Part shown: one piece after another, positions 7,900-16,748 of the stretch
Layout: each line of letters opens with the position of its first letter
Numbering within the stretch: position 1 is the first letter of the stretch
Translations under genes and position numbers: made by a program
Assembly (NCBI GenBank): GCA_963823845.1
Contig: CAWGND010000021.1
Coordinates: 62,001 to 126,000, forward strand
DNA length: 64,000 nt
Source: Alloacidobacterium sp963823845
Lineage (GTDB): Bacteria; Acidobacteriota; Terriglobia; Terriglobales; Acidobacteriaceae
Reading direction: 5' to 3'
The notes under the pieces: generated by a model
Told to the model about the DNA's origin: nothing
What the model saw: the letters and a program-made list of their open reading frames with translations, nothing else
The model's database searches: none

Positions 7900-8262
7900 C
7901 TACGACGCCTTACGGCTGGAGGCGCTCGATCCAGATAAATAGCCGGGATAGGCGCGCGAGACCTGACCGAATACGCGAACTCGCTCCCCAGGGATGTCGC
8001 TCCATTGAGCTGACTCCGCTGCTGATTCGTAGCGGATACGACCATTGTTACGTTCGAAGATACGCTCGGCCTCGTCCGCGCGGCCCAGAGGATCGACGGA
8101 AACGATGGCACCGCCCTTGTGCAGGTCGCCGACGAGGAAGCGTGCGTGCGACTGTGCTACGCCCATTCCGGAGAACGTGCCTTCAAAGGCGGAGCCAGAG
8201 TAGGCGTAATCGTAGCCGTCGGGGAGTGTGGCGAGATGACCTTCTCCGGTGCCGAAGTTCAT
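7900..8262 (-). CDS. Small hypothetical protein, weakly like YflT / general stress protein 17M
   Basis: 120 residues from ATG at 8262. The central part GTFSGMGVAQSHARFLVGDL, followed by a glycine pair, IVSVDP and then DEAERIFERNNG, resembles the second half of proteins with the YflT-type stress-protein fold, where a G-M-G-V-x-x-x-x-A-R-x-x-x-x-x-L-x-x-G-G pattern precedes a beta strand and a helix. The usual N-terminal half is not obvious. The same frame stays open upstream but without a normal start codon. A 26-codon frame from ATG 8338 (MAPPRKFAPHRTKKK...) overlaps the start by ATGA and could be a leader or a shifted N-terminus. The role is unknown; the family call is tentative. Confidence 0.45.
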   Translation of the reverse strand: MNFGTGEGHLATLPDGYDYAYSGSAFEGTFSGMGVAQSHARFLVGDLHKGGAIVSVDPLGRADEAERIFERNNGRIRYESAAESAQWSDIPGERVRVFGQVSRAYPGYLSGSSASSRKAS

Positions 8263-8401
8263 GCTGGTGTCGCTGGCGATGCCTTTACGGCGGCCTTCTT
8301 CTTGGTACGATGCGGGGCGAATTTTCGCGGAGGTGCCATGAGAAATGAAAAAGAATGGCTGCGAAAATGGTGGTCTGCGGCGCGTGAGGAATCTCTTCCT
8401 A

Positions 8402-8407
8402 TATAAT
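8402..8407 (+). promoter_or_regulatory. Candidate -10 box for tRNA-Ser
   Basis: A perfect TATAAT lies 17 bases before the first base of the tRNA. No clear -35 is seen at the right spacing. Confidence 0.4.
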
Positions 8408-8423
8408 CAGACCACAAACAGTC

Positions 8424-8516
8424 GGAGAGATGGCCGAGCGGCCGAAGGCGGCGGTTTGCTAAACCGTTATAGGGTCTAAAGCTCTATCGAGGGTTCGAAT
8501 CCCTCTCTCTCCGCCA
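8424..8516 (+). tRNA. tRNA-Ser (GCU anticodon)
   Basis: The acceptor stem GGAGAGA (8424-8430) pairs with TCTCTCC (8506-8512). After the discriminator G, CCA is encoded at 8514-8516. The anticodon loop TTTGCTAAA gives GCU. A long variable arm, TATAGGGTCTAAAGCTCTA, marks a class II (serine) tRNA, and GGTTCGAAT is the T-loop. Its 3' half from the anticodon loop onward is duplicated at 11773-11840, so this tRNA gene served as the integration site of the element to its right. Confidence 0.95.
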
Positions 8517-8523
8517 GCTTCCT
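8456..8523 (+). repeat. Attachment-site direct repeat, tRNA side
   Basis: Runs from TTGCT in the anticodon loop to the base triplet CCT after the CCA end. It matches 11773-11840 over 68 bp with two differences (A/C in the variable arm, C/T in the acceptor-T stem region). Such identity segments are created by tyrosine integrases that recombine within a tRNA gene. Confidence 0.85.
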
Positions 8524-8543
8524 AAATCTAAATCACTTACAAC

Positions 8544-9802
8544 CTATTGAATAGTTGAGGGACCAAAGCCTGACAAGGGCTCTAGTGTCCCATTAGTGTC
8601 CGCTTGAGCTTGTCCTACAGCTGCGATGTGATTCTCTAGCTTTGTCATCGCGCTGCGGACATCCGCGGCTGCTGTCTTGATGTAATAGGTCGCCGTCGTG
8701 CTTACATTCGCATGACGAAGGATTCGTTGAATCACCATATCCGGCACACCCAGGCGGTAGAGATTGCTCCCAAGTCCGCGCCTAGCCGCATGCCAACCAT
8801 GCCACTCGGGAATACTGTTGTCCCGCTTGTATTCGTGATCTGCCTTCTGGTGAGCCGTCTGAGGCTTCCCGCAATGCTCGCAGCGGTTCAGTGATGGGAA
8901 GATGAGCCGATTCGTTAGGCTGACAATGGCGAGGGGCTTTCCCTTCGCATTGGCAAAGATCGGGCCAGTTTGAGGATTACCGCAGCGAAGCCGATGCATT
9001 TCGAGCCGTTCCGCCAATTGCCTGATTACGGGAACGGGAGCGCGCCCCTTGCGAGTCTTTGGGTCTGTTATCCGGCCATTCCAGATTGACCGGGTGACTT
9101 GCATTTCTTCATTGATGTAGTTTTCCCAGACAAGCCCGCGAATCTCGCCATACCGCAGCCCCATGAATCCAGCAATCGCAAACGCGGTCGCGGCGGGTTC
9201 GGGAAGCCGAGCGAGGATGCCCTGAATTTCTTCCAGAGAATAGGCATACGTTTCTTGCGGCTCAGCAGCCCCAGGATTGATTGCAGTCTCGCGGGCGGGA
9301 TTCTCTGCATGGAAATAGTCCTGTTGCTTCGCCAGCGTGAAAATCGCGCTCACTACACTCTTAATGTGTTTAAGAGTGTTGCGGCTCAGACTGCCCTTCC
9401 CGATCTCGTTTAGCCAGCCTTGGACGTGATAGGTGCGGGTGTCTTTGAGCCACACGTTCGCGCAGTACGGCCTCAAGTGATCTTTCCAGATGTCCCGGTA
9501 TCCCTTCGCCGTAGATGGCCGTTTGTGCTGGTCAATCCAAGGCAGGTAGACACGCTCCACGAAATCGCCAATGGTGACGATTCTCTCAGCAGGAATCGCG
9601 CCCCCGTTGACGGTTGCCATGTGACGCTCCGCTTCCTTCTCAACGTCGGCGGGCGGCCGCTTGCCGCGCGTCGTCACAGCCCCAAGGTGTTGTGTGACTC
9701 GCTTTCGTTCCACGTTCCTCCAATGTTGCGACGCTCCCAATAGCGGACATACCATCTATCCCCAATTCGGACGATCTGACCGTTCTGTTTGCGGTTCCGC
9801 AT
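8544..9802 (-). pseudogene. Tyrosine recombinase (integrase), frameshifted near the N-terminus
   Basis: The long frame (9755 to 8544) encodes an arm/core-binding domain (TIGDFVERVYLPWIDQHKRP) and a catalytic domain. The catalytic residues are Arg in FMGLRYGEIRGL, the His-x-x-Arg box WHAARRG, His in RILRHANVSTTATYY and a tyrosine in that last stretch. The natural N-terminus lies in another frame from ATG 9802 (MRNRKQNGQIVRIGDRWYVR, then YWERRNIGG). It would join VERKRVTQHLG if one base were restored near 9713-9718. This enzyme would have inserted the element into tRNA-Ser. As read, it is probably inactive. The alternative is a sequencing error. Confidence 0.8.
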
Positions 9803-9804
9803 TT

Positions 9805-10371
9805 TCAGAGGTCGCTTAAAAAGCCTTCGCAACCGTTGGGGCCGAGGCTGAAGCCACCAAACTCCCAGAAATTGCCACTCTTATCGGTCCAACCCACGCC
9901 AAGCCACCGTGCTCCTGGGATGTTTTCGGCGGCAGGAACACCCAACGTGCCGTAGACTCCGGGCTGATCGGTCATGTTGCTTCCGCTCACCCAGGTCCAT
10001 TGATTTGTGGAAGGGTTGAACTCCCAAAGGTCGTTTTGGCCTACTCCGCCATAGCCGGCGCGATCGCCGCTAAAGAGCCAGAAATTGCCGCTCTTATCGG
10101 TCCAGGTCACCTCGCCGTAACGGCCTCCGGGAATGTTTCCCGCAGAATGAACGCCCAAGGTGCCGTAGACACCGAGCTCGCTGCAGCCAAGAGGGAGGTT
10201 ACAGTCCACCGTATTGCTTCCGCCCATCCAACTCCACTCGTTCGTCTGGGCGGACACAGACGTGTTGGCCGCGGCCAGCATCAGCCACAGCGGCGCGATG
10301 GCAAGCATCGAGCCCACCATCCTGAAAGAAGCAGTCTGCTTCCTGTGAGTAAGGCAGAGAGGGAATTTCAT
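9805..10371 (-). pseudogene. Kelch-type secreted protein, truncated after two repeats
   Basis: From ATG 10371 a long signal peptide (ending about ANTSVSA) precedes kelch-type repeats: NEWSWMGGSNT, GVYGTLGVHSAGNIPGGRYG, WTDKSGNFWLFSGDR, NDLWEFNPSTNQWTWVSGSN, then a second GVYGTLG unit. The last repeat stops in GFLSDL, where full repeats continue with a tryptophan codon (TGG); here TGA is read instead. Two bases later comes the integrase ATG at 9802. The gene therefore looks cut at the integrase junction, leaving about 1.5 blades of a propeller that normally needs five to seven. An upstream ATG at 10398 is in frame but less likely. Confidence 0.65.
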
Positions 10372-10629
10372 AGCGCAGCCTCCAGAGATCTCCTGCATCG
10401 GTAGGGAGCCAAGGCGTCACGCGAATGAAGGCGGCTGGGTTCTGTCCTCGGAAAGAAATGAAGCAAAGCGGACGTCGGCGTTCCGGTGAGGTAACGCCTA
10501 ATGCCGAGCACTGTACTCCTGAGCGGCGCAGGAAACAAGAATATTCGCACATCGACGAGGACGGAGACATAGTAGCGCGCACTCCGCTATGCCTCCGTCG
10601 TTCCAGCGGGAACTACTTTCGCTGTACCT

Positions 10630-10785
10630 TCACGGCACCACCGTGAGGCTCACGGTCGCCGTGTTATTGGCAAGGTTGGGGTCAGGGTTATCCGCCATGG
10701 TGGCCGCGCTTTCGGTGATCACCGTGCCTGCGGGCGCAGTCACCTTCACTGTAAGTCGGACCGTCCACGTGGTATTAGGAGCCAT
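10630..10785 (-). pseudogene. C-terminal fragment of a DUF11-type repeat protein
   Basis: The frame reads MAPNTTWTVRLTVKVTAP, then AGTVITESAATMADNPDPNL and ANNTATVSLTVVP before a stop. This is the end of a DUF11/conserved-repeat (surface beta-sandwich) domain, where the N-P-D-P-N-x-x-N-N-x-A pattern is diagnostic. Upstream in the same frame there is a stop within six codons, so only a fragment of about 51 codons remains. It is debris of the integrated element; about 230 bp on its left hold nothing I can read. Confidence 0.6.
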
Positions 10786-10894
10786 GCATGGCCTCGATTA
10801 ACATCCCCAGCTTTTCGAGGGAAGTGCCAAGGGTGTTCTGGGTCTCAGCCCAATCGAGTGGGACGCGTTCCCGCGTCCGCTCGTGTTCGCTGGT

Positions 10895-11410
10895 TTACTG
10901 CGGCTGCTGATTCTGGATCAGCGGCAACGACGAGGCTAGCTGGATGTCGATCAACATGGTCAACCGGCGATCGATCTGGAAAAAGGTCGCCGTCTTTACC
11001 CCCGGCAACACGCCGTTCACGATGGGCACATACTTCATGCGCAGCTGGGCGACCGCATTGTCGATCGCTAGCAGACGCTTGGTCAGATCGAGCCCCTGTG
11101 CATCCGTCAGCGTGCCGTAGTTGTTGGCATACTCCTTGACCGCCGCATACTTGTCATTGTTCACCTTAGTGAGCTCCGCAACGTACTGGTCGTAGATCGG
11201 CCAAAACTTGGTCGCTTCCGTGTCAGTAAGCTTGAGGTTCGCCGCAATCAACTGCTTCTTCTGCGACCGCAGATCCTGGCGCAGCAGCTGAATGTCCTGG
11301 TCGCTGATCGTCTGGTTGGCCGAACTCGCTGCCGCCTGCGCCCGGGCCGCCGGGACACTCATCAAACACACACCCGCCATCGCTATCGCCAGCATTCTCT
11401 TGCTCTTCAC
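10895..11410 (-). CDS. Small periplasmic helical protein (Spy/LTXXQ-like)
   Basis: About 171 residues from a GTG at 11410, six bases after GGAGAAA; a longer frame to 11521 lacks a better start. A signal peptide (KSKRMLAIAMAGVCLMSVPAARAQA) is followed by an all-helical domain: LLRQDLRSQKKQLIAANLKL, then TDTEATKFWPIYDQYVAEL, then GTLTDAQGLDLTKRLLAID. The layout resembles periplasmic proteins with LTxxQ-like motifs, some of which are chaperones, but the match is loose. It lies inside the remnant element, yet the frame is intact, so it may still be expressed. Confidence 0.6.
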   Translation of the reverse strand: MKSKRMLAIAMAGVCLMSVPAARAQAAASSANQTISDQDIQLLRQDLRSQKKQLIAANLKLTDTEATKFWPIYDQYVAELTKVNNDKYAAVKEYANNYGTLTDAQGLDLTKRLLAIDNAVAQLRMKYVPIVNGVLPGVKTATFFQIDRRLTMLIDIQLASSLPLIQNQQPQ

Positions 11411-11947
11411 TTGATTTCTCCTTGCTCGTCGTTGCTGTCTTAAGGCTAAGTTGCAGCTCCAGGCTGATTCCCGCCCAACTGCCGTAGCGGTAATTGTAGC
11501 TGGGCCCGCTGTAAGCGGCACCCGCTAAACCCTACAAGGTCCCCGATGCGCGTCAATACCGCGTTGCGGAGCGGAATGGACCATGAAGGAAGGACGCTAA
11601 GGCGTCGCCATAGGGGACCTTCAAACGCTTACACTGATACCACAGGTGTGGTAATTCCTGTGTCCCGAGTAGTGTCCCGTAATTGACTACTGAGGTCACT
11701 TTGGATGCCCTAATGGGAGACCGCACGACTGTAAGCAATTGAAATCACGTTGGAACAGCGGGAGAGAGAGAATTGCTAAACCGTTATAGGGTCTAACGCT
11801 CTATCGAGGGTTCGAATCTCTCTCTCTCCGCCAGCTTCCTTCCCTTTCTTGTATTTGGCAGATAAATAAAGCATATTTATCCATCCCATCACTCGGACTA
11901 TCGAGAAACCCAGTATCCAACGAGCATTCGATTCGCTCTCTGCAATC
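11411..11947. other. 537-bp spacer with the far attachment site
   Basis: Apart from the attachment repeat (11773-11840) the spacer holds a 6-bp-arm inverted repeat TACCAC-AGGT-GTGGTA (11638-11653) and GTGTCCC motifs also seen near 8585. No credible gene is seen on either strand. Confidence 0.5.
11773..11840 (+). repeat. Attachment-site direct repeat, distal side
   Basis: A partial copy of the tRNA-Ser 3' half (anticodon loop to past CCA) with two mismatches to 8456-8523. It has no 5' half, so it does not encode a tRNA. It marks the far end of the integrated element. Confidence 0.85.
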
Positions 11948-14900
11948 CTAGAAACGCAGAGTCGCGGAGAATTGGAGTGAACGGCCACCTCCTATTCCAT
12001 TGATCCCTGTGCCGCTCCCGACCGTGCTGGTTACCTGTCCAAAGGTTGTGCTGGTGATGGAGCTAGAGGGGCTGGCGAACTGCGGAGAATTGCTCAGCTG
12101 AAAGGCATCCGCGCGCATCTCCAGCGACACGCTCTCCCGAATAGGAAAGGTTTTGAAGAGCGAGAGATTGTCCTGAATGTATCCGGGCCCGTAATACGCA
12201 TTTCTACCCACGTTGCCCATCGTGGTTCCGTATTCGAGCGGGCATGCACCTGTCTTGGGGCAGCCGGCGGGTTGCGCGAAGGCTGTGGGATCAAACCAGT
12301 TGTGCCCCGCGCCGATACCATGAAGCACGTGATACCCGCGAGCCAGATTCGCCATCTGCTGCTGCCCCGGAGTGTTGATGGTGCCGCCGTTGGCAGTGAC
12401 GTTGAAGGGCAGCCCCGTGTATAAGGAAACGATGGCGCCTATCTGCCAACCGCCCAGCAGGGACGAAGTGATGCCGGAACTTAACCAACGCTTACCCGGA
12501 CCGAACGGGAGCTGATATGTCAGGCTCTCTTCGAAATTAAGCCGGTGATCGAAATCGGTAGGCGCGTAGTTGTGGCGCTGATCGAGCCAGAACAAAAGCC
12601 CTCCATCGTCGTCGGTCTGATAGCCCAGCCCCTTTCCCCAGGTAAATGAGGTAATCATTCCCAGACTGTTGGCGAAGCGACGATTCAACTGGACCTGCAG
12701 GGACTGAAAGTTGGAGGAATATCCCAGGAAGTACACATTGGTCGCCGCGCTGCGTTTGAATGCAATGTATTCCGGCTGGCCCGCAGTGCCGAGACCAAGT
12801 GCCGGAGGCAAATTGATATTTTGCGCCGCGCCTATGTCAACACCGTGATTGGCTACGTAGGACAGCTGCAGGGAGAACTGTGCCGGCAAAGCCTGTTGGA
12901 CGGTAAGATTCCAGGACTCCACGTAAGGGTTGCGATAGTTCTTGGGGATAACTACATAGGATTGATTGGTAAGGAACGAGCTTGATGATGCATTGATGAT
13001 GCCGTTGCTGGGAATGACGATTGGCACCGGCGCCGGAAAACCTGCCTGGAAGGTCGCAACGGCTCCATTGCTCAAAAGTGCGGGCTGATAGGAATTGAGC
13101 TGTTGATAGCTGTTATTCGCGCGCACCGGATAGTTGTAGGCGTAGGTGTTATCTTCAAACGGCGTGTAACTGATGCCAAACCCTCCACGGACTACCGTCT
13201 GTTCCGTCGCGCGGTAGGCAAATCCAAGCCGCGGCGCGAAGTTTGTGTACCTGGTATTCAAACCAAGATTGGACGGATTCGAACCGACTCCGGCGATGAC
13301 CAGGGAGTTCGTGGTCGGATCGTAGTTGGAGAATCCGCCGGCACTCTTGGGAGTTGCCGGAAAATAAATCTCCCAGCGAACTCCAAGGTCCGCGGTCAAC
13401 TTGGGCGTAACCTGCCACTTGTCTCCTACGAAGGAGAAGAGCCACCAGTCCCGATAGGCTGGGAAGTAGGTATTGATATCCCGGCCTGTCTGCGACGGGA
13501 CATCAAACAGGAGACTCGCCATTTCATTGGCGATATTGGTGGAAGCGCCGGGCTCGGAGGTATTGTTTTCAGAGAAGGTGATGGCTCCGCGCGGGCTGAA
13601 GGTCTGGTCCTGGAGCAGATCGTCATGGATGCGCCGTAAGTCGACACCGAACTTGACCGTGTGATTGCGGATGATCTTGGTCCAGTGGTTCACGACGTCG
13701 ATGTTGGTTTCGGTGCGGATCCAGGGGAGTGAAGCCGAGTATCCGATGAATGCAGGATTGCTGCTTCCCGTGAAATCGGACATGAAGATGCCCACCTGCC
13801 CGCTCGTGAATTGGCTGATGTTGACACCCGGAATCCCAATCTGTGTGGCATAGTCAGTTCCATAGCCGATAGGAGTCGCACTGTTGCCGTAATGTGCTAC
13901 CCCCACGCGGGCTTCCGTCAGAAGCGTGCTGGAGAACGCACGGTCATAGTTAATGCCTGAACTATACGTGCCCTGCGTGCCCGTGCCCGAAAAGGCGCCA
14001 TTGGCCGGGCCGCCGCCGGCCGCTCCAAAGGCCGGCGCCTGGAAGATCGTGATGCCCTGATGGTCATACCGGCCGCTCAGGTGGTCCTTCTGAGTAATTT
14101 GATAATCAATCTTGATGTCATACCTGGTTGTCGTCTTCTGGAAGGGAAGAGTGATGAAGTAGTTATTCGCCGGGGAGGTTGTGCTGGTCGAGAGGTTCTC
14201 ATTGGGAGCGGGCAGCAGCTTCATCAGATTGATGGATACGGGATTCACACGGGAGTATGGAATCTGGTTGTTCGGGAAGGGTGTGCGCCCGGAGCCATCC
14301 GGATTGCCGGTGTCAGGGTCGTAGATCTGTCCCTTGCCGCTGCTTTGCAGCGGGCCGCTGAGATCAATAAAGCCGGCTGCATTGGGCGTATACCACTTCG
14401 GGTCAGGAATGGTGAGGGTATTCGAGTTCGCCTCATGGTCAGGAGAGCGAAAGTAATCGGCGTAGAAGAACAATTTGTCTTTGATAAGAGGACCGCCGAC
14501 TCCTCCGCCGAAGTAGTTGTAGGCCAAGTGTCCCACGCCCTTATTGAAGTAGGATCGTGCGTCAAACTCGCTGTTTTGCACGTATTCGGTGGCCAAGCCA
14601 TGGAATTGGTTCGTACCGGACTTGATGATCACATTGCTTACGGTGCCGATGGCGCGGCCCAGCTCGGCTTCGTAGTTGCTGGTCGAGACGTCCACTGTCT
14701 GGATTGCTTGCGCCGGTGGAATAAGAATCTGCAGTAGCCCGGTCCGCTCGTCATCGTCGATCCCTTCAATTTGAAAGCTGTTGCCCTCGCGCGGCTGACC
14801 ATTGACCTCTGCCTGGATGGAACTCGCCGCGTTGAAAAACTGCGAGTGCTGGAAGACTGGAGGCCCGACTCCGGGCACGAGTGTGAGCAGGCTCTGAAAG

Positions 14901-15397
14901 TTCTGATTGACCGAAATCGGCATGGACTCGAGTGTATGAGATTCGAGGTTAGTGCTTACGTCGGCGCGATCGGTCTGCATGATAGCTGGAGCTCCGGTCA
15001 CAACCACGGTTTCGGTGGCACTCCCGAGCTGTAATGAGAGGTCCACGCGCGTCGTTGTATTGACGACGACGTCGACGCTTGCGTGGGTCTCCTTTTTGAA
15101 GCCATCGGCTGTGACACTTACGGCATAGGTACCCGGGGTTAGATTGGGAAACGTGTAGTTACCGCTGTCGTTCGTGATCCCTTTATGAGTAATACCTGTG
15201 GCGTTTTCCTGGATCTGGACCGTTGCATTCGGAACAGCCGCGCCCGCCGTGTCGGTCACAGTTCCCAACAGAGTGGCAGAAACCGCTTGTCCCCAGGCAT
15301 GCGGTGACAGGAGAGGGATGAATACTGTAAGCAGCACGATCAACATCAACAGAGCGTGCTCAGGCAACTCCAGATGCAACTGTCTTTCCTCGGACAT
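11948..15397 (-). CDS. TonB-dependent receptor with N-terminal carboxypeptidase-regulatory-like domain (receptor 1)
   Basis: From ATG 15397, four bases after GGAGGC, the protein has about 1149 residues. In order: a signal segment (LLMLIVLLTVFIPLLSPHAWG), a CarboxypepD_reg-like beta-sandwich (about 40-125, with LLGTVTDTAGAAVPNATVQI and NYTFPNLTPGTYAVSVTADG), a plug domain (MPISVNQNFQSLLTLVPGVG, with ALGRAIG in receptors of this type) and a long outer-membrane beta-barrel ending in the aromatic SLQFSATLRF. Acidobacterial receptors of this Oar/SusC-like type take up large ligands, often oligosaccharides, across the outer membrane with TonB energy. No SusD-like partner is adjacent. It follows the CobW/GH116 unit at 276 bp in the same direction. 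The ligand is unknown. Confidence 0.88.
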   Translation of the reverse strand: MSEERQLHLELPEHALLMLIVLLTVFIPLLSPHAWGQAVSATLLGTVTDTAGAAVPNATVQIQENATGITHKGITNDSGNYTFPNLTPGTYAVSVTADGFKKETHASVDVVVNTTTRVDLSLQLGSATETVVVTGAPAIMQTDRADVSTNLESHTLESMPISVNQNFQSLLTLVPGVGPPVFQHSQFFNAASSIQAEVNGQPREGNSFQIEGIDDDERTGLLQILIPPAQAIQTVDVSTSNYEAELGRAIGTVSNVIIKSGTNQFHGLATEYVQNSEFDARSYFNKGVGHLAYNYFGGGVGGPLIKDKLFFYADYFRSPDHEANSNTLTIPDPKWYTPNAAGFIDLSGPLQSSGKGQIYDPDTGNPDGSGRTPFPNNQIPYSRVNPVSINLMKLLPAPNENLSTSTTSPANNYFITLPFQKTTTRYDIKIDYQITQKDHLSGRYDHQGITIFQAPAFGAAGGGPANGAFSGTGTQGTYSSGINYDRAFSSTLLTEARVGVAHYGNSATPIGYGTDYATQIGIPGVNISQFTSGQVGIFMSDFTGSSNPAFIGYSASLPWIRTETNIDVVNHWTKIIRNHTVKFGVDLRRIHDDLLQDQTFSPRGAITFSENNTSEPGASTNIANEMASLLFDVPSQTGRDINTYFPAYRDWWLFSFVGDKWQVTPKLTADLGVRWEIYFPATPKSAGGFSNYDPTTNSLVIAGVGSNPSNLGLNTRYTNFAPRLGFAYRATEQTVVRGGFGISYTPFEDNTYAYNYPVRANNSYQQLNSYQPALLSNGAVATFQAGFPAPVPIVIPSNGIINASSSSFLTNQSYVVIPKNYRNPYVESWNLTVQQALPAQFSLQLSYVANHGVDIGAAQNINLPPALGLGTAGQPEYIAFKRSAATNVYFLGYSSNFQSLQVQLNRRFANSLGMITSFTWGKGLGYQTDDDGGLLFWLDQRHNYAPTDFDHRLNFEESLTYQLPFGPGKRWLSSGITSSLLGGWQIGAIVSLYTGLPFNVTANGGTINTPGQQQMANLARGYHVLHGIGAGHNWFDPTAFAQPAGCPKTGACPLEYGTTMGNVGRNAYYGPGYIQDNLSLFKTFPIRESVSLEMRADAFQLSNSPQFASPSSSITSTTFGQVTSTVGSGTGINGIGGGRSLQFSATLRF

Positions 15398-15474
15398 TGT
15401 AGCCTCCAAAAAAGCAAAACGACTTCCATTACCATTACCCGCGGTTTGTAAGTCGTGAAAATCCTTCGGCAAAG

Positions 15475-15504
15475 CAGATACTCCGTCGGGATTAAGCCTG
15501 TCAA
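15475..15504 (-). promoter_or_regulatory. Candidate promoter of TonB receptor 1
   Basis: On the minus strand a perfect TTGACA (15499-15504) lies 18 bases before TATCTG (15475-15480), about 80 bp upstream of the chosen start. The -10 is weak, as in regulated promoters. Confidence 0.35.
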
Positions 15505-15674
15505 GTTTGCCTATTGTGAGCCGGCGACTTTACCAGCAGATGTCGGAGCGCATCAGGGGGCGGATCCACCATCCGAGTGGTTGAGCCTGAGGCCCACATC
15601 AACGACGACACATTTTGGCGTGCCGCCGGGGATCTGCTGATGGAATTACTCCGCGTAGTAACGGAGACATCGAC

Positions 15675-16748
15675 CTAGCGAGGCGTGGGTCTTAAGGCTT
15701 TTCCCTCAGGCTTGGGTGGAGCGGGACTGAAGCAGTCCAGGCGCACGCGGTATGTCTTGCCAACGAAATATTTCAGCTGCTTTTCCACGATCTCCCGAAC
15801 ATGAATGGGACTTCCGGTTGCCCTGAGGTTTAACACCAACTCATGGGTGTTCGTAGGCGAGGCAGCCAGGTCTCCCTCTAAAATGGGCTCTTCTCCATTG
15901 GCACATGTCGCCGCCTTCAGCCACCCCGCTGGCGAACTGTCCATGATCTTCAGGTGTGCGATGGGAATTGCCGCCGCAGTGAGCGCATCGTCCAAGCGAT
16001 CCATAAACGGGCCGATCACCAAAGCAGAAGTGGTTGGGGATTCTGGTTCAAAGGTGAAACTGAGATTGAGCCATGCAAGGGCGGCTTCCGCACGCGCATA
16101 CTGCTCATAGTCAATATCGAGAGTTCTTGCAGCAGCCCTGAAACTTCCAGAGAGAATCTCGTCCATCCATTCCAGAACGCCCTGGCCTGTCTTTGCACTT
16201 ACGTACCTGGTCTCGGTATCCGGAATTGCAACAGCGTCCGGAAAGATGTCCGTTTTCGTCATGCAGACCAGGTCAGCCTCCTGCAACTGTTTTCGAAACA
16301 GAAATGCGGCGTTGGCATCGGCACCGCTGCTTAGCAGGGCGGCTGTCCGCGCCGGATCGACCAGCACAGTTAACGGCGCAATTCGGTAGCTATCAAATTC
16401 CTGCAAAAGCGGTGAAAGTACCGTTGCAACCAGATCGGTACAACTCCCCACCGGCTCGGCGAAAATCACATCGGGGGCAAGCGACCGCATCTTTTCCATC
16501 TCAGCTATCAATTCGGAAAACTTACAGCAGAAACATCCTCCGGTTACTTCGCCGGATGTTATACCGCGCATTTCCGCGTGGCGCGTATCTACTAACTCCT
16601 TGCCCTGATCATTCAAGATGACCGCGCTACGAACCCCTCCTTGCGCAAGAAGGCGAGATGCTGCCAGAATCAGGCTTGTTTTACCTGCCCCTAAAAACCC
16701 GCCGACTACCACTACCCATGGTTTCTGCGCAGATTGGGGTGCGTTCAT
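15675..16748 (-). CDS. CobW/P47K-type (COG0523) metal-chaperone GTPase
   Basis: 357 residues. Walker A GGFLGAGKTS is at about 16-25 and the hallmark metal-binding C-x-C-C motif is GGCFCC (Cys72, Cys74, Cys75). A switch/Walker B region (VIFAEPVGSCTDL) follows, and a C-terminal CobW_C-like domain begins near residue 225. Family members insert or deliver Zn2+, Co2+ or other metals to client enzymes in the cytoplasm using GTP. The start codon overlaps the GH116 stop (ATGA), so translation is probably coupled. The likely client could be the isomerase-like protein of the same operon, but that is inference. Confidence 0.85.
   Translation of the reverse strand: MNAPQSAQKPWVVVVGGFLGAGKTSLILAASRLLAQGGVRSAVILNDQGKELVDTRHAEMRGITSGEVTGGCFCCKFSELIAEMEKMRSLAPDVIFAEPVGSCTDLVATVLSPLLQEFDSYRIAPLTVLVDPARTAALLSSGADANAAFLFRKQLQEADLVCMTKTDIFPDAVAIPDTETRYVSAKTGQGVLEWMDEILSGSFRAAARTLDIDYEQYARAEAALAWLNLSFTFEPESPTTSALVIGPFMDRLDDALTAAAIPIAHLKIMDSSPAGWLKAATCANGEEPILEGDLAASPTNTHELVLNLRATGSPIHVREIVEKQLKYFVGKTYRVRLDCFSPAPPKPEGKALRPTPR

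Larger units (their letters stand above)
8424..11840. mobile_element. Decayed integrated element in tRNA-Ser
   Basis: Bounded by the tRNA 3' half and a 68-bp imperfect copy of it. The integrase gene is adjacent to the tRNA end and reads toward it. Inside are the broken integrase, a truncated kelch-type gene, a DUF11-type remnant, a small periplasmic protein gene and non-coding debris. There are no replication, transfer or structural phage genes. At about 3.3 kb it is best seen as the remains of a larger genomic island after internal deletion. Confidence 0.75.

Noticed and set aside
11553..11738. 61-codon minus-strand frame near the distal attachment site
   Set aside because: No ribosome-binding site, no recognisable motif; likely chance within element debris.
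11773..11840. Second tRNA gene
   Set aside because: Only the 3' half from the anticodon loop is present; no 5' acceptor strand or D-arm, so it is an attachment site.
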